Source: Lachnoclostridium sp. UBA3262 (GTDB lineage: Bacteria; Bacillota; Clostridia; Lachnospirales; Lachnospiraceae). Taken from it: 58,078 nucleotides of DNA. The DNA is taken from assembly GCA_002362575.1 (NCBI GenBank), contig DEUM01000022.1, positions 1 to 58,078 on the forward strand. The letters run 5' to 3'. Position numbers and translations under genes: made by a program. The stretch's first letter is position 1. Each line of letters opens with the position of its first letter. A model generated the notes under the pieces. It made no database searches. It worked only from the letters and a program-made list of their open reading frames with translations, and was not told the DNA's origin. Positions 42,762-50,677 of the stretch are shown here, one piece after another.

Positions 42762-44135
42762 ATGAACGAAAACAACAAACCAATTCGTGATGCCAGAACG
42801 CTTGGCATCCCCAAAATGCTGTTGCTCGGCTTGCAGCATATGTTCGCCATGTTTGGTGCGACCATACTTGTTCCGATTCTTGTAAACAGCTATTTCAACG
42901 GAGAAGGTCTCTCCATTCAGGTAACTCTCATTTGCGCCGGTCTCGGTACATTATTTTTCCATCTCTGCTCAAAGCTTAAAGTTCCCGCTTTTCTTGGTTC
43001 TTCTTTTGCTTTCCTCGGTGGTTTCCAGACTGTAGCAAACTTAAAGACCGGAATTTTTGCCGATATGACAATGGGTGAAAAGCTGCCATATGCCTGCGGT
43101 GGTATCGTCGTAGCGGGAGCACTGTATCTGATTCTTGCCCTGATTGTCAAGCTGGTTGGCATCAAACGTGTCATGCGTTTTCTGCCTCCTGTCGTGACCG
43201 GACCAATTATTATCTGTATCGGTCTGAGCCTTGCTCCTTCCGCTGTCAGTAACGCTTCGACAAACTGGCTGCTCGCTTTCATTGCTCTCGCCATTATTAT
43301 CGTTTTCAATATATGGGGAAAAGGAATGTTCAAAATCATTCCGATTCTGCTTGGGGTTGTCGGTGCTTACATAGTAGCGTTAATTCTTCATTCTTGTGGA
43401 ATTACCAATCCAGACGGCTCTGCTATTTTAAACTTCGGCGCCATTTCCGCCGCCAGCTGGGTTGATATCCCGCCATTTTTCATCTGTAAATTTGACTTAA
43501 CTGCCATCCTTGTCATGGCCCCGATTGCCATTGCCTCTATGATGGAGCATATCGGCGATATATCTGCTATCTCTGCGACTGTAGGAGAGGACTTCATTGA
43601 AAATCCGGGATTGCACCGCACCTTAATCGGTGACGGTCTGGCAACCTCCCTGTCCGCTTTCTTCGGTGGCCCGGCAAACACTACATACGGAGAAAATACC
43701 GGCGTTCTCGAACTGAGCCGTGTTCATGATCCACGAGTTATCCGGCTTGCCGCTTTTTATGCTATTATACTGAGTTTTATACCGAAATTTTCTGAAATAA
43801 TCGGCTCAATGCCAGCCTCTATCATCGGCGGCGTCAGCTTTATCCTGTACGGAATGATTTCCGCTATCGGAGTACGAAATGTCGTAGAAAATCAGGTAGA
43901 CTTTACGAAATCAAGAAATCTTATTATCGCTGCTGTCATTCTTGTCTGCGGGCTTGGTTTCAGCGAGGGACTTACGTTCTCCATCGCCGGTACAAGCATT
44001 ACCCTGACAAGCCTTGCGATTGCCGCAATTGCCGGAATTCTTTTAAATGCAGTTCTTCCTGGTAAAGACAGCATGGAAAAATTGCCAAAGGAAAATACCC
44101 TGAGCAATCAAAATCCAAAAACTTATGAGAAGTAG
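42762..44135 (+). CDS. uraA: uracil permease
   Basis: Uracil:proton symporter of the NCS2 family, 457 residues with about 14 membrane segments. The entry LLLGLQHMFAMFGATILVPI, the signature region SMMEHIGDISAISATVG and the NTTYGENTGVLELSRVHDPR segment identify it. TAGGAGG precedes the ATG. It provides uracil for upp, its divergent neighbour, and converges with the Nudix gene. Confidence 0.95.
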   Translation: MNENNKPIRDARTLGIPKMLLLGLQHMFAMFGATILVPILVNSYFNGEGLSIQVTLICAGLGTLFFHLCSKLKVPAFLGSSFAFLGGFQTVANLKTGIFADMTMGEKLPYACGGIVVAGALYLILALIVKLVGIKRVMRFLPPVVTGPIIICIGLSLAPSAVSNASTNWLLAFIALAIIIVFNIWGKGMFKIIPILLGVVGAYIVALILHSCGITNPDGSAILNFGAISAASWVDIPPFFICKFDLTAILVMAPIAIASMMEHIGDISAISATVGEDFIENPGLHRTLIGDGLATSLSAFFGGPANTTYGENTGVLELSRVHDPRVIRLAAFYAIILSFIPKFSEIIGSMPASIIGGVSFILYGMISAIGVRNVVENQVDFTKSRNLIIAAVILVCGLGFSEGLTFSIAGTSITLTSLAIAAIAGILLNAVLPGKDSMEKLPKENTLSNQNPKTYEK

Positions 44136-44165
44136 AGCCGTTTTCCGACTCAATGAGCTGTCCGT

Positions 44166-44726
44166 TTACTCACGGCTCCACAGGTAAGCATATGCCTGTG
44201 TTCTCGCGGCAAAGGGTTCTGTAAGGAGGAGGTTTCTGACCTCCTCCTTTGTATACCATGCCGCCTCTATCTCCTCCAGCGGCGAGCTGCTCTTTTCGAA
44301 TGTGCCATCTGCTGTCCCAACCATGCAGATATTTTTTTCATTTGAAAATCCTACCGCACTATAACTGATTGCCATTTGCTCCCGAATCTCAATCAGATTC
44401 AGTCCCGTTTCTTCTTTTAACTCCCTCGCAGCACTCTCCTCCGCTGTCTCCCCCTTATCTATCAGTCCCGCCGGAAAATTATACACCCAGTCCCCGAGTG
44501 CCAAGCGAAACTCCCGGTTCAGGAGCAGGTGCTCACCACTTTTATCGTGCATGATAAGCACAACCGCATCCGCCTTTTGCTCCCGCAAATCCCTGATGCT
44601 TTCTGCCTTGGGATTCCGGCTAATCATCTCATACACCTTTTCCCCGCCCGTTTTGGTCTGATATGTAATGTCATAGCGATGGATGAATTTTCCACTGTGT
44701 ACTTTTTTCATTGATTTATATTTCAT
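44166..44726 (-). CDS. Nudix hydrolase (ADP-ribose pyrophosphatase-like)
   Basis: 186 residues with a complete Nudix box, GLIDKGETAEESAARELKEE followed by TGL (near residues 92-114). The N-terminal domain (YDITYQTKTGGEKVYEMISR) and the LLLNREFRLALGDWVYNFPA segment resemble the ADP-ribose/sugar-nucleotide group. It is the last gene of a minus-strand run with the two paralogues (12-base gap) and the C39-like gene; it seems functionally unrelated, or it may be a shared-promoter passenger. Confidence 0.85.
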   Translation of the reverse strand: MKYKSMKKVHSGKFIHRYDITYQTKTGGEKVYEMISRNPKAESIRDLREQKADAVVLIMHDKSGEHLLLNREFRLALGDWVYNFPAGLIDKGETAEESAARELKEETGLNLIEIREQMAISYSAVGFSNEKNICMVGTADGTFEKSSSPLEEIEAAWYTKEEVRNLLLTEPFAARTQAYAYLWSRE

Positions 44727-44738
44727 ATATTCTATACC

Positions 44739-45542
44739 TCATTTCTTCGACGGTGGCAGCGGTTTGTGCTCCTTAATAGTAATCATTTTCCCCTTTTCGT
44801 CTGGCCCGATTATCGACTGATTTTTAAAATCAAAGGTGATAAACCTATACCGCATCTTATCCTTTTCTAAATCATAGCCAGACAGTGTGACCGTCTGCTT
44901 CTCCCTATCAATCTTATATAAGTTTGGCGACATCCTCTCATAAAACCGACAAAATTCTTCAAAAGAATAATTGTTAAACAATACATCCAATTCGCGATAA
45001 CCCAGCTCATCTACCGCATCAATCATACTCGGAGTTATATCTAAATCAACCGGCGTTGGTATATAGGTACTATAGTGGTCATAGGCATATTTTGAATAAC
45101 AACATTCCGCTGTAAACATATCCCAGTGTTCATCATAAGACAAGAAATAATAGTTGTCATCCTTAAAAAACAATGCACCCCTTACTTTCCATTTCCCTGT
45201 ATAATAGGTAAACATTCCAATATAATCATCCCGATTTGTCTGTATCATCTCCTCCAGTGATACATCCGATTTAAAGGCAGAATAGCACTCTGATATATTA
45301 TTAGTAAGATCATCTTTCATCTTTGTATTGCAGATACGGTACATCTTATCCAATCCATTCCAGTTTACCACAGGAATTTCATCCGGATATTCTTTCAAAG
45401 AAATACCTGTCCCAGTAGAAGTTCCAACTGACACTTGTTCTTTCCTGTTACGGTTTCCGCCTATCTGAAGCCTGACCAGCCCACCTACAATTAGGTAGAT
45501 TAGTAAAATGCTGATACCATATCCTATATATCTTCTTTTCAT
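44739..45542 (-). CDS. membrane-anchored paralogous protein, tandem copy 2
   Basis: 267 residues of unknown function: one N-terminal membrane helix (MKRRYIGYGISILLIYLIVG) and an outside domain. Shared family points are YTGKWKVRGALFFKDDNYYF followed by LSYDEHWD, a Cys-Cys pair (TAECCYS), YIPTPVDLD, the helix YSFEEFCRFYERM and the end FDFKNQSIIGPDEKGKM. It is about 75-80 percent identical by eye to the next gene upstream and more distantly similar to the protein at 30462-31217. The gap between the two copies is 17 bases. Confidence 0.65.
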   Translation of the reverse strand: MKRRYIGYGISILLIYLIVGGLVRLQIGGNRNRKEQVSVGTSTGTGISLKEYPDEIPVVNWNGLDKMYRICNTKMKDDLTNNISECYSAFKSDVSLEEMIQTNRDDYIGMFTYYTGKWKVRGALFFKDDNYYFLSYDEHWDMFTAECCYSKYAYDHYSTYIPTPVDLDITPSMIDAVDELGYRELDVLFNNYSFEEFCRFYERMSPNLYKIDREKQTVTLSGYDLEKDKMRYRFITFDFKNQSIIGPDEKGKMITIKEHKPLPPSKK

Positions 45543-45559
45543 CGCTTTTCCCCCTACTA

Positions 45560-46363
45560 TTATTTCTTTGACGGTGACGGCTGTTTGTGCTTGCTGATCG
45601 TAATCATCTTTCCTTTTTCGTCTGGTCCTGTTACCGACTGATTTTTAAAATCAAAGGTAATAAGCTTATCCCTCATTTTATCTTTCTTTGAATCATACGC
45701 ATCCAATGTGACGGTCTGTTTCTCTTTATCAATTTTATATAAATTTGGCGACATCCTTTTATAAAACCGACAAAATTCATCAAAGGAATAATGGTCAAAC
45801 AGTGCATCTAATTCATAATGCCCTATTTCATCTGCTGCAGCAATTACATCTGGATCTATATCCAAATGGACTGGTGTTGGCACATAAATAAAAGTATAGG
45901 TATAGGTATATGATGAATAACAACATTCCCCTGTAAATATATCCCAGTATTCATCATAAGACAATAGATAATAGTTGTCATCCTTAAAAAACAATGCACC
46001 CTTTTCTTTCCATTTCCCTGTATAATAGGTAAACATACCAATATAGTCATCCCGATTCGTCTGTATCATCTCCTCCAGCGATACATCCGACTTAAAGGAA
46101 GTACGACATTCCGACATATTATTGTAAAAATCACTTTTTATTTTAGTATTGCAGATGCGATACATCTTATCCAATCCATTCCAGTTTACCACAGGAATTT
46201 CATCCGGATATTCTTTCAAAGAAATACCTGCTCCGGTAGAGGTTTCAACCGACAACTGTTCTTTCCTGTTACGATTTCTGCCTATCTGAAACCAAATCAG
46301 TACACCTACAATTAGGCAGATTAGTAAAATGCTGATACCATATCCTATGTATCTTCTTTTCAT
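45560..46363 (-). CDS. membrane-anchored paralogous protein, tandem copy 1
   Basis: 267 residues, same architecture as copy 2: an N-terminal helix, an Arg/Asn-rich linker, then the outside domain with GALFFKDDNYYLLSYDEYWD, TGECCYSS, YVPTPVHLD, YSFDEFCRFYKRM and FDFKNQSVTGPDEKGKM. The start of both copies, including the bases before the ATG (GGGG-AAAAGCG), is the same, so the duplication is recent and includes the ribosome binding site. It starts 12 bases after the C39-like gene stops. I do not know the function. Confidence 0.65.
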   Translation of the reverse strand: MKRRYIGYGISILLICLIVGVLIWFQIGRNRNRKEQLSVETSTGAGISLKEYPDEIPVVNWNGLDKMYRICNTKIKSDFYNNMSECRTSFKSDVSLEEMIQTNRDDYIGMFTYYTGKWKEKGALFFKDDNYYLLSYDEYWDIFTGECCYSSYTYTYTFIYVPTPVHLDIDPDVIAAADEIGHYELDALFDHYSFDEFCRFYKRMSPNLYKIDKEKQTVTLDAYDSKKDKMRDKLITFDFKNQSVTGPDEKGKMITISKHKQPSPSKK

Positions 46364-46375
46364 CGCTTTTCCCCC

Positions 46376-47500
46376 CTAGAAATATAAATAGACAACACTA
46401 TCCATGTATTCTTCTCTCACGTACTGCACCCGCTTGTCTCCTTCTGTCGCAGTTTTCCAGCCATCATTTATAGCATAGTACCGCATTTCCGTTGTCTGAT
46501 ACGATTTCGCATTATATTTTTTGTATTTTACAATTACATCATAATACCCGCACACCGTTACCGTGTGTGCTTCCCCGGATGGGGCATGGAGATTTGCCGC
46601 AACTGGTCTCCCCCTTTTATGGAATCTTTCAATAAGCCCTCTAAAATTCCGTACACTCAAACATCCTCGCAGATACTTTTGATAAGCATAGTAATATCTC
46701 GTATATAATTTTGGCATTTTATTAACTATGGTTTCTTTACCAGTATATGCTCCACAAAGGGATGCAAATCCCATCATCTTATAAAAGATAGTGTTTCTCT
46801 GCTTATGGGTAAGGGTTACTGCATATTTCATCCTTGTATAATACTCTGCTATCTCTGTCGCTGCCACCTCCGCACAGGTACCCTCTATTTTTTGTGGATG
46901 AGACTCATTCAACGTTTTTTGACTATAATTATAGGTCTTAAGCAATTTCGACTTTACCGCCGATATAACCTTTTTGGTTGAACCACTGCACCTGCTCAAT
47001 GCATCATCCCGCACTTGGGTTGGAGTTTCAATTATTATGTTTCTCATTTTAGCTGCACGGCATACCTTATCATCTGAGACATAGTCCTCATCCGAAAAGC
47101 CTATATCACCTTCCGGCGGCAATTCTGAAATTTCTATAGCGCCTGCACTGACTGCTCCGCCGCTGATTGCTTCTCCGCTTACTGCCTCGCCACTCACTTC
47201 TTCTTCACTTAACGTATCTTTATCCTCGTCATCATCATCGAGCCAAATCGCTGACGGGGTGGCAGTATCTTCTTCAATTGCTCCACCACTTACATTTTCA
47301 CTTTCATCTTCTCCCACACTTTCACTCTCTCCGCCAATGGCAGCTCCGCTTGCGTAAACAGATAAACCACTGCCTGTCGCGCTCTCTGCCTCTGAAACAG
47401 AAATCGCCTTTGAAAAAATATTTTCCCTTCCTAAAGAAAGTAACATTACTGTTACTAAAAGTAAAGCCAAACCTCTTGTTTTTATGCTTTTTATCATCAT
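46376..47500 (-). CDS. secreted C39/papain-like cysteine-protease-fold protein
   Basis: 374 residues with a signal peptide (about 1-33). A low-complexity acidic region (about 40-130) follows, rich in Ser, Gly, Glu and Ala, with repeats such as SGEAVSGEAISGGAVSAGAI. The C-terminal domain (about 200-374) has the order of a papain/C39-like peptidase: Cys in KIEGTCAEVAATEIAEYY, His in SGEAHTVTVCGYYD and Asn in YAINDGW. These fit a nucleophile, a base and an orienting residue. No transport domain is attached. Substrate unknown. It is first in a run with the two paralogous membrane proteins. Confidence 0.7.
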   Translation of the reverse strand: MMIKSIKTRGLALLLVTVMLLSLGRENIFSKAISVSEAESATGSGLSVYASGAAIGGESESVGEDESENVSGGAIEEDTATPSAIWLDDDDEDKDTLSEEEVSGEAVSGEAISGGAVSAGAIEISELPPEGDIGFSDEDYVSDDKVCRAAKMRNIIIETPTQVRDDALSRCSGSTKKVISAVKSKLLKTYNYSQKTLNESHPQKIEGTCAEVAATEIAEYYTRMKYAVTLTHKQRNTIFYKMMGFASLCGAYTGKETIVNKMPKLYTRYYYAYQKYLRGCLSVRNFRGLIERFHKRGRPVAANLHAPSGEAHTVTVCGYYDVIVKYKKYNAKSYQTTEMRYYAINDGWKTATEGDKRVQYVREEYMDSVVYLYF

Positions 47501-47669
47501 AACCCTCCGTATTCTATACGATTCTTGTTACTCTGGTTTACAGTATCTGAGGGCTGCTTTGCAGTCCTAAATCCCCCTTTCACATATAATAACGAAAAAA
47601 AATGCAAAAATAACTCATTCCTGCAAATTTTTTTCATTTTTTTATTTTGCAACTATTTTTAAAAAACAC

Positions 47670-47698
47670 TTGCAATTCTTTTTTACATATGATATATT
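47670..47698 (+). promoter_or_regulatory. promoter of the BIG2 protein gene
   Basis: TTGCAA (47670-47675), a 17-base spacer and TATATT (47693-47698), about 47 bases before the gene. The rest of the 244-base divergent spacer (47501-47744) holds A/T-rich DNA and a small GGGCTGC/GCAGTCC hairpin near 47550-47567. Confidence 0.6.
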
Positions 47699-47744
47699 CA
47701 GTATTACCCTCTTATTGCTCCTTTTATAAAGGAGGGAGTTCTCT

Positions 47745-48752
47745 ATGAAGAAACATTCTATCATTCAAAGGATGCTAGTCATCCTGTTAGCAGTAACACT
47801 TTTTAGCACTACATTAATTCATAACAGTCATTCTGCCAAAGCCGGCGGTATCTCATTTATTCTTTTATCCAGATATCGGAACACGGTAAACATAAAGCAA
47901 AGCTTTTACCTTATAGCAATAACTTCAACGGGAAAAAAGCCAACGTGGAAAAGCAGTGATTCCAAAGTCGCCTCCGTCAATACCTACGGGCAAGTCACTG
48001 GAAAAAGGGCAGGCACGTGCAAAATTACTGCCAAAATACGGGGCGCGGAAGCAAGCTGTACCGTTACCGTTTGCAAAACCACCATTCGCCTGTCAGCGAA
48101 GACCGTCTCTATGGAAAACGGAGCGTGCTTCCGTCTAAGCGGGACAACCTCAAACGGCAGTCCGTTAAAATGGAAATCATCCAAACGAAGTGTCGCCCAA
48201 ATTAGCGATACTGGCGTCATTCAGGCACTGAAGCCGGGCGAGACACGGATTACTGCCTCTGCCGATGGCTCAGAACAGACATGCATGGTGACAGTAAAAA
48301 AGCCAAAGGTGACACTCAGCCATACGAGCGCCTCCCTTTACCGAAAACAATCATTGCAGCTCTCTGCCAAGGTTTCTTCCGGGCGCATGCCGGTCTGGAA
48401 ATCAAAGAAAACCAGCGTTGCCACGATAAATGAAAAAGGGCTTGTCACAGCACGCAAGCACGGGACCGCCATGATTACTGCAACAGTGGACGGCGTTACC
48501 CGTACATGTGAGCTGACCGTCCGGTCGCCGGAAATACGTCTGAATACCGATTCGCTGACGATGAAAAAAGGGAAAAAGACCAGACTGACAGCGAAAGTAA
48601 GCTCTGGCAATGCCCCTGTCTGGAAAACCAGCAAGAAATCGGTTGCCGTCGTAGATCAAAACGGACTGGTCACAGCAAAGAAAAAAGGCAAATGCTATAT
48701 CTATGTCTCGGAGGATGGGACAAAAGAGCAATGCCATATACAAGTAAAATAA
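47745..48752 (+). CDS. secreted protein of four BIG2 (Ig-like) repeats
   Basis: 335 residues with a signal peptide (about 1-30) and four repeats of about 75-78 residues. Each repeat has a W-K-S motif, then A-x-V/I and G-x-V-x-A-x-K-x-G, closing in a C-x-V-x-V strand; an example is SGRMPVWKSKKTSVATINEK. There are no other domains and no anchor motif. BIG2 domains bind other proteins or carbohydrates on cell surfaces; the target is unknown. GGAGGGAG precedes the ATG. Confidence 0.85.
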   Translation: MKKHSIIQRMLVILLAVTLFSTTLIHNSHSAKAGGISFILLSRYRNTVNIKQSFYLIAITSTGKKPTWKSSDSKVASVNTYGQVTGKRAGTCKITAKIRGAEASCTVTVCKTTIRLSAKTVSMENGACFRLSGTTSNGSPLKWKSSKRSVAQISDTGVIQALKPGETRITASADGSEQTCMVTVKKPKVTLSHTSASLYRKQSLQLSAKVSSGRMPVWKSKKTSVATINEKGLVTARKHGTAMITATVDGVTRTCELTVRSPEIRLNTDSLTMKKGKKTRLTAKVSSGNAPVWKTSKKSVAVVDQNGLVTAKKKGKCYIYVSEDGTKEQCHIQVK

Positions 48753-48788
48753 CATATTAAAATTATGAGCGATAAGAGGGTATTTAAC

Positions 48789-48817
48789 TTGCTGAAATTT
48801 TACTTTAGGTATACAAT
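48789..48817 (+). promoter_or_regulatory. promoter of the CLC channel gene
   Basis: TTGCTG (48789-48794), a 17-base spacer, TACAAT (48812-48817), 39 bases before the gene. Confidence 0.55.
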
Positions 48818-48856
48818 AATACCATGATTTTAAAAATACTGGAATGAGGAATTTTT

Positions 48857-50176
48857 ATGGATAATTATGAGAAAAGAAACAAAAGAATATGCCTTATTGC
48901 AGAAGGTGTACTGGCAGGGATTTTTTCCGGCCTGACCGCTTCCCTGTACCGCCTTTTGCTTATGAATTCGGAGACAGCTTTTTTCTGGATTTTAAACTTT
49001 ATCAAAGGGAATTACTTATATATAATATTATGGTTCTGCGCTCTGCTTGGCATCAGTTTCATTGTTGCCCGACTTGTCCGCTTTGAAGGCATGGCGGCAA
49101 GCTCCGGCGTCCCACAGGTAATGGGAGAGGTAAACGGTTCTTTCAATCCCTGCTGGTGGCGCATCCTGTTAGTCAAATTTATAGGAGGAGCGCTTTGCAT
49201 TTTCAGCGGGCTCTCGCTCGGCCGCTCCGGTCCGTCAATCCAGATTGGTGCCATGACAGCAAAGGGATTTCCCCGCATCCGCGTACATACTGAAAAACAG
49301 GACAAAACACGGGAAATCCTACTTATCTCCTGTGGCGCAGGCGCCGGGCTGGCGGCGACATTCCATGCTCCCCTTGCCGGAATCCTTTTTGTGCTGGAGG
49401 GAATCCGCCGCACTCTGGATTATACGGTACTTATAACAGGAACGGTGGCTGTTGTGGCTGCTGACTTAGTTTCTGTACTGATTTTCGGCCCAGCCATTAT
49501 TTTTTCCTATCCTGCCTCTGCTCTGCCAGTGTCAGATTACTGGCTTCTGGTCCCGCTTGGTATCCTGCTCGGTTTTGCCGGGGCGGGGTACAATTATGCT
49601 ATGTCAAAAATGCAGGATTTTTATCAATTACTGAAAAATATACCGGGCGGGCTGAGACTAGCTATCCCATTTTTGACTTCCGGAATACTCGCTCTTTTTC
49701 TGCCGCAGGTATTATGCGGCGGCAATGTCATGGTAAAACTGCTGACAGATACCCATCCAGCCCTTTCCATGCTATGCCTGCTTCTCCTCGTGAAGTTTTT
49801 ATTTTCCATACTGTGCTCCGGCTCCGAGGTTCCCGGCGGCATTTTCTTTCCGGTACTCGTCCTCGGCTCTTATTTAGGTGCGGTTTTCGGCAGTACAATA
49901 ACTGCTTTCCTTCCTGTCAGCGAAGGGCTCTGGTTTCAGTTTATCCTTCTTGGAATGGCAGGGCTGTTTTCTGCCATTGTCCGCACGCCCATCACGGCGA
50001 TTATTTTGGCTGTCGAGCTGACCGGAAGCATGCACTGCCTTTCCGATATCGCTATTGTAAGTATTTTAGCCTGCATTACTGCAAATCTTCTCGGCAGCAA
50101 GCCATTCTGCACAAGCTGTCTTGAGAGGCTTTTAGCCAAACACGGACAGCAGACCAGTACCGCGGCAGAATCTTAA
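48857..50176 (+). CDS. CLC-family chloride channel/transporter
   Basis: 439 residues, about 16-18 helices. Anion-path motifs: ASSGVPQVMGE (GSGIP-type), GLSLGRSGPSIQIGA in place of GREGPxxQ, and EVPGGIFFPVLVLGSYLGA (GGIFxP-type). The residue that is the gating glutamate in Escherichia coli ClC-ec1 is Ser here (GRSGP), which in model proteins removes proton coupling. No CBS domain is present. The gene ends next to a large inverted repeat. Confidence 0.9.
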   Translation: MDNYEKRNKRICLIAEGVLAGIFSGLTASLYRLLLMNSETAFFWILNFIKGNYLYIILWFCALLGISFIVARLVRFEGMAASSGVPQVMGEVNGSFNPCWWRILLVKFIGGALCIFSGLSLGRSGPSIQIGAMTAKGFPRIRVHTEKQDKTREILLISCGAGAGLAATFHAPLAGILFVLEGIRRTLDYTVLITGTVAVVAADLVSVLIFGPAIIFSYPASALPVSDYWLLVPLGILLGFAGAGYNYAMSKMQDFYQLLKNIPGGLRLAIPFLTSGILALFLPQVLCGGNVMVKLLTDTHPALSMLCLLLLVKFLFSILCSGSEVPGGIFFPVLVLGSYLGAVFGSTITAFLPVSEGLWFQFILLGMAGLFSAIVRTPITAIILAVELTGSMHCLSDIAIVSILACITANLLGSKPFCTSCLERLLAKHGQQTSTAAES

Positions 50177-50190
50177 TCGCTAGTGGTGAT

Positions 50191-50668
50191 GTGGCGGCTA
50201 TCCTACAGTTTCCTATCCCATATATCGCTTCCAGCGAAAAATAAATAGTTTCCATTGTTTACAAAATAACTCCGCCGCCTTTCGCAAAACTCGTTGTCTG
50301 CATTGTCATTTTTCCTCGCCTTTTGTAGCATTGCCGCCCGCCGGTCCTTATGCACCACCCTAGTGATTGAATTCTGCGGGCAGCACCAAAGGTGCACATC
50401 CATGAAAGAAGGATGAAAAAAATAAATATATTCATTTTTGCCATCCTTCTTTCATGGATGGATGCTTCGCATCTGCCCGCAGTATAGCTTGTTCATGGTG
50501 GTGCATTAGTACCGTTGCGTGGCGGCTCAAGTGAAAACGCGCTGCCAAAAGGCAGGAAAAATGACAGCAGACATCTCAGACAATGCTCGGGCGGCGTATT
50601 TGTAAAAAACAGAAACATAATTTTTCGGGAAGCGATATAAGGACAAGAAACCGTAAGATAGCCGCCAC
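50191..50668. repeat. 478-bp imperfect inverted repeat filling an intergenic region
   Basis: Two arms of about 220 bases (50191-50415 and 50442-50668) face each other round a 26-base A/T-rich loop. The outer ends match (GTGGCGGCTATC, 12 of 12) and a 19-bp core is perfect (50397-50415 with 50442-50460). The middle shares ATGCACCACC and CTGCGGGCAG blocks flanking symmetric 14-base unpaired stretches. Each arm also has a small own hairpin (GCACC-AAA-GGTGC; GATGC-TTC-GCATC). The element starts 14 bases past the CLC stop and 9 bases past the ASST stop. No reading frame in it looks real. Confidence 0.9.
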
Positions 50669-50677
50669 ACCGTCAGG

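Noticed and set aside
44130..44172. Possible terminator between uraA and the Nudix gene (GAGCCG / CGGCTC)
   Set aside because: The loop is over 25 bases and there is no T run, so it is not convincing.
20239..50202. GGCGGCTA-type sequence shared by the toxin-locus ends and the 50-kb foldback element, as a sign of one mobile family
   Set aside because: Only about 10-12 bases agree and the flanking sequences differ, so chance is a sufficient explanation.
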